This document shows, one piece after another, positions 8,504 to 12,524 of a stretch of 12,524 bases of DNA. The position numbers were made by a program, and so were the translations under genes. How positions within the stretch are numbered: the first letter of the stretch is position 1; every line of letters begins with the position of its first letter. The notes under the pieces are model-generated. The model ran no database searches and was not told where the DNA came from. It worked only from the letters and a program-made list of their open reading frames with translations. The DNA comes from an uncultured Gammaproteobacteria bacterium (GTDB taxonomy: Bacteria > Pseudomonadota > Gammaproteobacteria > Pseudomonadales > Pseudohongiellaceae): assembly GCA_903889815.1 (NCBI GenBank), contig CAISYX010000237.1, positions 1 through 12,524 on the forward strand, in the 5' to 3' direction.

Positions 8504-8842
8504 TCAGAAGCAATTCTCGGGGCGGGGCAGGCCGGCTATTTTCGCGCCAAGCAGTGCTGGATTGCCGGGAAAGAGGGTCATCAGATAGACGCTGCGCCCC
8601 TTGTCCGGCCCCAGCTTTCGAGACGTGAATTTGACCAGTGCGCGCATCGCCGGCGACAGGCCATGCGCCGCGTAGAATTCCCGCAGCAGAATAATGATCT
8701 CCCAGTGCGCAGCGCTCAACTGCAGTGACGCAGCACTGGCCAGGCCTGCGGCAACGTCTTCGTCCCAGTCTTCCAGACAGCGCAGATATCCGTCCTCGTC
8801 CAGATCGATCCTGCGTTGATCCTTCAGCAACAGGCTGCTCAT
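8504..8842 (-). CDS. tusE: sulfurtransferase TusE (DsrC/TusE family)
   Basis: TusE accepts persulfide sulfur from the TusBCD complex and passes it to MnmA, which thiolates U34 of tRNA-Lys, -Glu and -Gln in the cytoplasm. The 112-residue product has the DsrC-family core (SAAHWEIIILLREFYAAHGLSPAMRALVK) and the tail KIAGLPRPENCF with the invariant penultimate cysteine, Cys111. The second cysteine of true DsrC proteins, 11 residues before it, is Ala100 here. This supports a TusE role rather than dissimilatory sulfite metabolism. The ATG is at 8840-8842 with only a weak ribosome site (GGAA region) before it; the gene is 20 bp after tusB. It is the last tus gene of the set, as in other gammaproteobacteria with this gene order. 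Confidence 0.93.
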   Translation of the reverse strand: MSSLLLKDQRRIDLDEDGYLRCLEDWDEDVAAGLASAASLQLSAAHWEIIILLREFYAAHGLSPAMRALVKFTSRKLGPDKGRSVYLMTLFPGNPALLGAKIAGLPRPENCF

Positions 8843-8862
8843 GTGCAGGGTTCCATGGATGT

Positions 8863-9171
8863 TCAGAACCAGTGAACGGATTGTCGGTGAGCACAGGCAA
8901 GAGCCACGAATCCGGCTTGGTCGACCGCTGATATGAAGTCGGGCAAATCTTTTTCGGCGAGTCCTCGTGCTGTCAGGTCATCGTGCAGGACACAGCACTG
9001 CAAGCCTGAAAGTTCGCAGCCTTGCCTCGCGGCCAAATCTTCAAGTGTGCGGACATTGTAGATACCGTCCTCGATCAGCAGGATACAGTCGCCACCGCGC
9101 GCAACGCGCAGGCACGAAGTCAGCAGATCGGAATTCAGGGAATGCTTGTTGACTGTATGCAGGGTTGTCAC
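8863..9171 (-). CDS. tusB: sulfurtransferase complex subunit TusB (DsrH family)
   Basis: TusB is one of the three subunits of the TusBCD heterohexamer that relays sulfur from TusA to TusE. The 102-residue product begins MTTLHTVNKHSL, the family's usual N-terminus, and has GDCILLIEDGIY (27-38), the core DsrH motif. The start is GTG (9169-9171) and overlaps the tusC stop TGA as GTGA, four shared bases, implying coupled translation. Small size and sequence are typical; identity also rests on its place between tusC and tusE. Confidence 0.9.
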   Translation of the reverse strand: MTTLHTVNKHSLNSDLLTSCLRVARGGDCILLIEDGIYNVRTLEDLAARQGCELSGLQCCVLHDDLTARGLAEKDLPDFISAVDQAGFVALACAHRQSVHWF

Positions 9172-9545
9172 AGCGTAAATACCACGTCGGATTGGCGAAT
9201 GATTTCGGCGATCTTGTCTGCGTCACAAAGTCTGACTTCGATAGCCAGCTGATCGGAAAACATACCGCGCCGTGTTAGTGAGTCCCGGTCGGCATAAACA
9301 TTGTCGACGTCATAAAGGGGCAGTGCTGCCAGCGCAGCACTCAAGTCTTTTGCATGGATGTCGCCAGCCTGTTGGTTGGGCTGCAGCTGCAGTACGCCAT
9401 CATCCATGAAGACGAGTGTCACGTGCTGGTCGAAAACCGCTGCGGAGAGCACCATGTCCAGGCATGCCTTTGCGTAGCCACTGCCGTAAGGAGACCGGCG
9501 ACTGATGAAGGTGAGATTCTTGCGTCCACTCGCATTGCTGGTCAT
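9168..9545 (-). CDS. tusC: sulfurtransferase complex subunit TusC (DsrF family)
   Basis: TusC is a structural subunit of the TusBCD sulfur-relay complex. The 125-residue product has the DsrE/F-like fold signatures SRRSPYGSGYAKACLDMVL near the N-terminus, VTLVFMDDGVLQLQPNQ in the middle (the family's FxxDGVxQL motif), and a C-terminus ending QSDVVFTL like other TusC proteins. The ATG (9543-9545) lies 5 bp after the tusD stop, with GGAG about 10 nt upstream inside the tusD 3' end. The gene overlaps tusB by 4 bp at its own end, so tusD, tusC and tusB form one translationally linked unit. Confidence 0.9.
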   Translation of the reverse strand: MTSNASGRKNLTFISRRSPYGSGYAKACLDMVLSAAVFDQHVTLVFMDDGVLQLQPNQQAGDIHAKDLSAALAALPLYDVDNVYADRDSLTRRGMFSDQLAIEVRLCDADKIAEIIRQSDVVFTL

Positions 9546-9550
9546 TGGGC

Positions 9551-9943
9551 TCAGGCTCCGAAGCTGACGACGCGGTCGGAGATCAGGCTGGCATCCACAA
9601 GCTGGCCCAGCCCGGACAACACAGCACTTTCCAGCAGATTGCTGCCGCTGCGTTCATAGCGCACTGCTTCTCTGGCATCCAGTACGCCGCGTTTTAGCGC
9701 CGACGAAACGCAACTCACAGCATCGATCTCATGTACGAGTATCAAGGCATTCCAAGCCTGCACCAGATCGTACTCATCCTGTGCTGGTACACTGAAGGCA
9801 CTTGTGTTGTGCACGCCATCGTAAAAGAAGAACACACGCACAATTTTGTGGCCCTGCGCAAGCGCAGCCTGGGCAAACCGCAGTGCACTCAGAGAGGCCT
9901 GGCTGGAGTAGGGAGCTGCGTACAGGACGATTGTGAATTTCAA
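9551..9943 (-). CDS. tusD: sulfurtransferase complex subunit TusD (DsrE family)
   Basis: TusD carries the active cysteine of the TusBCD complex, receiving sulfur from TusA in the pathway that makes 2-thiouridine at tRNA position 34. The 130-residue product shows MKFTIVLYAAPYSSQ, GHKIVRVFFFYDGV (31-44) and DAVSCVSSALKRGV with Cys78, the same position as the essential Cys78 of E. coli TusD. The start is TTG (9941-9943). It gives exactly the family's usual N-terminus, and GGAAG lies 8 nt upstream; no in-frame ATG or GTG lies nearby. It is the first gene of tusDCBE, starting only 33 bp after the yccA terminator hairpin. Confidence 0.93.
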   Translation of the reverse strand: MKFTIVLYAAPYSSQASLSALRFAQAALAQGHKIVRVFFFYDGVHNTSAFSVPAQDEYDLVQAWNALILVHEIDAVSCVSSALKRGVLDAREAVRYERSGSNLLESAVLSGLGQLVDASLISDRVVSFGA

Positions 9944-9976
9944 GGCGTGTGCTTCCGTTGCCGATCTTCAGAAATG

Positions 9977-10003
9977 AAAAGCCCCGATCGGGACCGGGGC
10001 TTT
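9977..10003 (-). terminator. intrinsic terminator downstream of yccA
   Basis: On the minus strand, AAAGCCCCG and CGGGGCTTT form a perfect 9-bp stem with an 8-nt loop, running into TTTT (9980-9977). It begins 24 bp past the yccA stop. The A-tract on the other arm also gives the plus strand a U-rich exit, but there is no plus-strand gene to end here. Confidence 0.85.
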
Positions 10004-10027
10004 CGATGACTGGCCGTTCTTGCCTGC

Positions 10028-10693
10028 TTACTCGTCGCCAGAGAAGGCTGTCAACAGGTGAATCAGGCTCATGAACAGGTTGTAGATCGACACAAACAGT
10101 GTGATTGTGGCGAGGATATAGTTACGTTCGCCCCCATTCACGATCTGGCCAGTCTGGTGCAGGATGATCGCACTGGAGAACAGCATGAAGCCTACTGATA
10201 TTGCGAGTTGCAGCGCAGGAATCTTCACGAAGATACCCAGAATCACCGCCGCCAGCAGCACGAACATGCCTGCGGTGATGAAGCCGTTCAGGAAGGAAAA
10301 ATCCTTTCGCGAAACAAGGGCATATCCTGAAAGTCCCAGGAAAATGAATGCTGTACCACCAAGGGCAGTGGTCACAACCTGACTGCCGGCGCTGGTAGAC
10401 ATGAGCGCACCAATCAATGGGCCCGTGCCGTAACCAATGAACCCGGCAAAAGCGAACATGGTCAGAAGACCCCAGGCACTCTTTGCCAGCGCGTGCGTGG
10501 CAAACAGCAGCCCGTAAACGCCAATGATGTACATCCAGATGTTCATGGGGGCCGCATTGGTGCTCACGAACGCCATCAATGCACTAAAGGCGAGCGTCAT
10601 TCCCAGCAGCATGTAAGTATTCTTGAGAACCTTGTTGACTGCGAGTACCGATTCACCGGTACGCGCAACATCCATTACATCAAACTGACTCAT
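10028..10693 (-). CDS. yccA: Bax inhibitor-1/YccA family inner-membrane protein
   Basis: YccA-type proteins are seven-helix inner-membrane proteins of the TMBIM/BI-1 superfamily; in E. coli YccA binds and modulates the FtsH protease. The 221-residue product shows NKVLKNTYMLLGMTLAFSA (20-38), YGLLFATHALAKSAWG (60-75), GFIGYGTGPLIGA (84-96), LGGTAFIFLGLSGYALVSRKD (111-131) and NYILATITLFVSIYNLFMSL (191-210), with seven hydrophobic stretches. I chose the ATG at 10691-10693 because GGAG is 6 nt upstream and MSQFDVMD leads into the conserved region; an in-frame ATG 26 codons earlier adds unlike sequence. It has its own terminator and sits between tusD and tRNA-Ser, as in Pseudomonas. The exact molecular role in this organism is inferred only from family. 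Confidence 0.9.
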   Translation of the reverse strand: MSQFDVMDVARTGESVLAVNKVLKNTYMLLGMTLAFSALMAFVSTNAAPMNIWMYIIGVYGLLFATHALAKSAWGLLTMFAFAGFIGYGTGPLIGALMSTSAGSQVVTTALGGTAFIFLGLSGYALVSRKDFSFLNGFITAGMFVLLAAVILGIFVKIPALQLAISVGFMLFSSAIILHQTGQIVNGGERNYILATITLFVSIYNLFMSLIHLLTAFSGDE

Positions 10694-10782
10694 AGTGATC
10701 TCCGTTGGGTTTCTGTGCTGTTTAAGTCTGTACACAAGACCGCAGGTGGCTCGCCAAAACTGCTCCTGCACGTCAGTGATAT

Positions 10783-10810
10783 GAGGGCAAACCCTCGATA
10801 TTTCAATATC
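10783..10810 (-). promoter_or_regulatory. two overlapping inverted repeats upstream of yccA
   Basis: GAGGG (10783-10787) and CCCTC (10792-10796) form a hairpin with a 4-nt loop, extendable by AT pairs across a bulge. Directly beside it, GATATT (10797-10802) and AATATC (10805-10810) form a second inverted repeat around TC. The extended first stem and the second repeat use the same ATAT bases, so they would exclude each other if transcribed. They lie ~90-117 bp before the yccA start. I see no convincing sigma-70 promoter here, so whether this is a leader structure or an operator is open. Confidence 0.3.
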
Positions 10811-10903
10811 CTCGGGCCATCAGACCGGCGAGGGCCATGATACATTGCAAGTCTGCAAAAGTAATCCCTTCCACGCCGAGCCTGCGTTGCAGCTATTCTG
10901 TGG

Positions 10904-10931
10904 TTGACTGAACTACATTTATCAGTAAGAT
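10904..10931 (+). promoter_or_regulatory. sigma-70 promoter of tRNA-Ser
   Basis: TTGACT (10904-10909) and TAAGAT (10926-10931) are separated by 16 bp. The following GC-rich discriminator (GGCCCCCG) is typical of stringently controlled stable-RNA promoters. Transcription would start near 10938, a few bases before the mature tRNA 5' end at 10945. Confidence 0.7.
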
Positions 10932-10944
10932 TGGCCCCCGTCGC

Positions 10945-11034
10945 GGAGGGGTGGCAGAGCGGTTGAATGCACCGGTCTTGAAAACCGGCGAGGGTGTGAG
11001 CCCTTCGAGAGTTCGAATCTCTCCCCCTCCGCCA
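10945..11034 (+). tRNA. tRNA-Ser (anticodon UGA)
   Basis: The 90-nt gene folds as a complete class II tRNA. The acceptor GGAGGGG (10945-10951) pairs with CCCCTCC (11024-11030), then discriminator G and an encoded CCA (11032-11034). The anticodon stem CCGGT/ACCGG encloses loop CTTGAAA with anticodon TGA at 10979-10981. A long variable arm (paired around AGGG/CCCT) identifies tRNA-Ser. The T arm GAGAG-TTCGAAT-CTCTC is at 11007-11023. It reads UCA and, by wobble or modification, other UCN codons. A consensus-like promoter precedes it and an intrinsic terminator follows 14 bp later, so it is a monocistronic unit. tRNA-Ser genes are common integration targets, and base composition changes right after it. 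Confidence 0.98.
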
Positions 11035-11048
11035 CTCTATTAGTAAAT

Positions 11049-11071
11049 ACGCGCCTTTCAGCGCGTTTTTT
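11049..11071 (+). terminator. intrinsic terminator of tRNA-Ser
   Basis: ACGCGC (11049-11054) and GCGCGT (11061-11066) form a 6-bp GC stem with loop CTTTCA, followed by a run of six T including the last stem base. It lies 14 bp after the tRNA CCA end. Confidence 0.85.
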
Positions 11072-11078
11072 ATTTCTG

Positions 11079-11100
11079 CATACCCAAATACATACCCAAA
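11079..11100. repeat. tandem direct repeat CATACCCAAA, possible integrase arm sites
   Basis: CATACCCAAA occurs at 11079-11088 and again at 11091-11100, a 12-bp period, immediately after the tRNA-Ser terminator. Short direct repeats close to the 3' end of a tRNA gene are the usual form of arm-type binding sites of tyrosine integrases. No integrase gene lies in the window, so the role is inference from position. Confidence 0.4.
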
Positions 11101-11327
11101 AGCGATGTGCTTGAGCCATAGCTAGCTACACTCTATGTCTGGGTCTGGTTGGTTCGGCATTTGTGATGAGCATTGGGGTTGCCACCCACCCCTTACTCTT
11201 AGAAACTCCAGCCAGCAACTACTCTCCCACCCGGCACCCCAACTTTGTCAGAAAAGTACTCCTGAGCACCCTTACATGCTATTCCACTCGAACGATTTTT
11301 CTTTTCTGCGGCATACAACACCCGCCA

Positions 11328-11564
11328 CTAGTTGTCCCAATAGCTGCGTAGACGCTCCTTAGCTAGCCCGACGTCAGTTCTGTTCTTGTGTAGCACATAG
11401 CAGCCAAGGTCAGCAGGCGCTTTACGAACTGTCACGTTGGCAGATGAGATTGCCGTTAATTGACTGCCTTAAAAGTCCACAAACTCAAAAGCCTCGCCCT
11501 GGCTATTAAAGAGCTTGTCTCCCTTCGCTACAGCTTTGTCGTCTAGGTACCGTTTGATCTGCAT
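11328..11564 (-). pseudogene. possible small gene broken by an in-frame TAA
   Basis: On the minus strand an ATG (11562-11564) with GAGG 8 nt upstream and a TATAAT-like -10 (11600-11605) opens a frame beginning MQIKRYLDDKAVAKGDK. After 31 codons it meets TAA at 11469-11471. The same frame then stays open for 46 codons, including ANVTVRKAPADLGCYVLHK, to TAG at 11328-11330. Read as one gene it would encode ~78 residues, with the TAA replacing for example CAA. I do not recognise the product. Open runs of this length are not statistically strong, so the coding status is uncertain. The first 31 codons could alternatively be a complete microprotein, or all of this could be noncoding. Confidence 0.28.
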
Positions 11565-11673
11565 ACTGAAGGCCTCTGTGAGGTGGTTCTTGGGCGTGTA
11601 TTATAAACCCGGGTGTCAAGCGGCCCTCCACCCCCTAAAATGACATAACTTGGTTATCCAGACCCCACCCCCT

Positions 11674-11840
11674 GGGGTACCCCCCTTTTTTCAGTTTGGT
11701 ACCATCTGGTGTGTATACATATTAAAGTAGCCGAACGGGGTAGAACCCTTCACAATCCTCGAATGCGACGACGATTGGCAAAGCGTGATTAATAGTTTTC
11801 AGGCGTTTTATAACCGTCCGTGAAAAAGGGGTAGAGCCCT
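11674..11840. repeat. dispersed short repeat GGGGTA(GARC)CCC
   Basis: GGGGTAGAACCCT (11737-11749) and GGGGTAGAGCCCT (11828-11840) match at 12 of 13 bases, 91 bp apart. A shorter relative, GGGGTACCCC, is at 11674-11683. Each copy is itself a small inverted repeat (GGG/CCC), as expected for protein-binding sites or small hairpins. Function unknown. Confidence 0.35.
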
Positions 11841-11901
11841 AATATAATATCAAGCCATAAGCTGAGCAAACGGGTTCAATTTTGTACGCGCAAGCCAAAA
11901 T

Positions 11902-12342
11902 TCAGTCCTTAAGTAATATGTCCGACATGCTCTGCTTAATAGTATCTAACTGGTTGCTTATGATATTTGCGCTATGGCTAATGCTGTCCAGATCATATTT
12001 AGCTACGCGTGAATTGGTAGACATTTCTTTTAAATCATGTTCTATGCGAGTTAACGAATTAGACGCCTTATGTAGTGTTCTTACACCATCCTGTAGTGTC
12101 ATTTTCTGACGTATAATATCGCTCAAGTCAAATTGGATGCTATTTATGGGAGCCTTAATATGGAATAAGTTGATGGAAATCTGATCTAGCATTATATTAT
12201 TCGCAAAAGTGAAAACAAAACCACCTACTAACAAGACATAAACTGATGTTGCGATTAAAAAATACGCCATAGAGTGATTGCCGTCATAAAACTCCCACAC
12301 GCTCCAGCCAAACACGCCAATGCTTATATATAAAGCTTTCAT
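11902..12342 (-). CDS. hypothetical small membrane protein with helical, coiled-coil-like C-terminus
   Basis: I do not recognise a named family. The 146-residue product has a short hydrophobic segment at ~3-17 and a clear transmembrane helix at ~26-48 (MAYFLIATSVYVLLVGGFVF). A long polar region (~65-146) follows, rich in heptad-like hydrophobic spacing (LQDGVRTLHKASNSLTRIEHDL, then DLDSISHSANIISNQLDTIK). This looks like a coiled-coil or methyl-accepting-protein-like helix, probably cytoplasmic. I chose the ATG at 12340-12342 because AAGGAG is 9 nt upstream; the ATG 12 codons earlier has no ribosome site. The gene is AT-rich compared with the core genes, which suggests transfer. An inverted repeat AATTTTG/CAAAATT (11878-11884/11896-11902) abuts its stop but lacks a U-tract. 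No partner gene is in the window. Confidence 0.7.
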   Translation of the reverse strand: MKALYISIGVFGWSVWEFYDGNHSMAYFLIATSVYVLLVGGFVFTFANNIMLDQISINLFHIKAPINSIQFDLSDIIRQKMTLQDGVRTLHKASNSLTRIEHDLKEMSTNSRVAKYDLDSISHSANIISNQLDTIKQSMSDILLKD

Positions 12343-12445
12343 GTTACCTAGCTCCTTTTTTCTTGATTGGCTTACCATGCAGCCAGTTATTGGGATTTAA
12401 ATAGCCTAATGATTAACCCTATCTGTACTTTTAACTTCATATGGC

Positions 12446-12466
12446 ACTAATTCTTGGGCAATTAGT
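12446..12466. repeat. perfect inverted repeat, 7-bp arms with 7-bp spacer
   Basis: ACTAATT (12446-12452) and AATTAGT (12460-12466) flank CTTGGGC. It lies ~104 bp upstream of the minus-strand membrane-protein start and 9 bp from a second inverted repeat. There is no U-tract on either side, so a protein-binding or recombination site is more likely than a terminator. Confidence 0.5.
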
Positions 12467-12475
12467 AAGTGATAA

Positions 12476-12501
12476 CGTGTTAATGAACATAGATTAACAC
12501 G
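12476..12501. repeat. perfect inverted repeat, 9-bp arms with 8-bp spacer
   Basis: CGTGTTAAT (12476-12484) and ATTAACACG (12493-12501) flank GAACATAG. Arms of this length around a non-palindromic 8-bp centre resemble an operator for a dimeric regulator or a tyrosine-recombinase crossover site. Its centre is about 32 bp, three helical turns, from the centre of the neighbouring repeat at 12446-12466. Function is unknown. Confidence 0.55.
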
Positions 12502-12524
12502 GATTAAGTAGCGGTTTGGTGCCG

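Larger units (their letters stand above)
11101..11901. other. ~800 bp without a confident gene, downstream of tRNA-Ser
   Basis: This stretch has lower GC than the housekeeping part and no reading frame longer than 75 codons on either strand. Those present lack good ribosome sites. It holds interrupted coding-like minus-strand stretches (11328-11600 and 11722-11838), a GGGGTA-based repeat family (11674-11840), and a C-rich tract running into six T at 11661-11691. I found no copy of the tRNA-Ser 3' end that could be a distal att site. It may be decayed island DNA; I recognise no protein family in it. Confidence 0.5.

Noticed and set aside
10922..11119. 65-codon minus-strand frame across the tRNA with the peptide GERFELSKGS
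   Set aside because: It is the antisense of tRNA-Ser; such peptides are a well-known false annotation from this tRNA. No ribosome site.
11135..11362. 75-codon plus-strand frame in the gene-poor region
   Set aside because: No ribosome site, odd His/Pro/Ser-rich composition, no recognisable domain.
11882..12109. 75-codon plus-strand frame and an upstream GTGAAA-17-TATAAT promoter-like pair (11820-11848)
   Set aside because: Antisense to the better-supported minus-strand membrane gene, with no ribosome site; the promoter-like pair is in AT-rich sequence where matches arise by chance.
11101..12524. CRISPR array, insertion sequence ends, or a second tRNA-Ser 3' copy
   Set aside because: Looked for spaced repeats, transposase-like frames and the tRNA 3' sequence; none present.

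Overview
The window looks like a chromosomal segment of a gammaproteobacterium. Gene content and order (ftsK, lolA, rarA, crcB, serS, cysG, then tusE/B/C/D and a YccA-type gene on the opposite strand, then tRNA-Ser) match, from memory, the ftsK-to-tRNA-Ser neighbourhood of Pseudomonas and relatives. I cannot place it more precisely. The core part is moderately GC-rich; by eye the last ~1.4 kb is clearly more AT-rich.

Region 1 (1-7273, + strand) is a tightly packed run of housekeeping genes: the 3' part of ftsK (chromosome translocase; its start lies outside the window), lolA (lipoprotein carrier), rarA (replication-associated AAA+ ATPase), crcB (fluoride channel), serS (seryl-tRNA synthetase) and cysG (trifunctional siroheme synthase). 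lolA/rarA and rarA/crcB are nearly or actually overlapping, so the first four are probably one transcript.

Region 2 (7290-10693, - strand) reads the other way: a YccA/Bax-inhibitor-1 membrane protein with its own terminator, then tusD-tusC-tusB-tusE (sulfur relay for 2-thiouridine at tRNA position 34), then a long-form purC (SAICAR synthase) that meets cysG tail to tail. A hairpin that looks like the purC terminator lies inside the last codons of cysG.

Region 3 (10904-11071, + strand) is a complete stable-RNA unit: promoter, tRNA-Ser(UGA) with encoded CCA, and an intrinsic terminator.

Region 4 (11079-12524) begins with a 12-bp-period direct repeat immediately after the tRNA terminator and is compositionally different. 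About 800 bp carry no confident gene, only interrupted coding-like stretches and a short repeat family. Then comes an AT-rich minus-strand gene for a small membrane protein with a helical C-terminal domain, preceded by two adjacent perfect inverted repeats. This is most simply read as the edge of an island inserted at or near tRNA-Ser, but no integrase and no second att copy lie in the window. This is the only part with anything possibly new; the rest is ordinary core genome.
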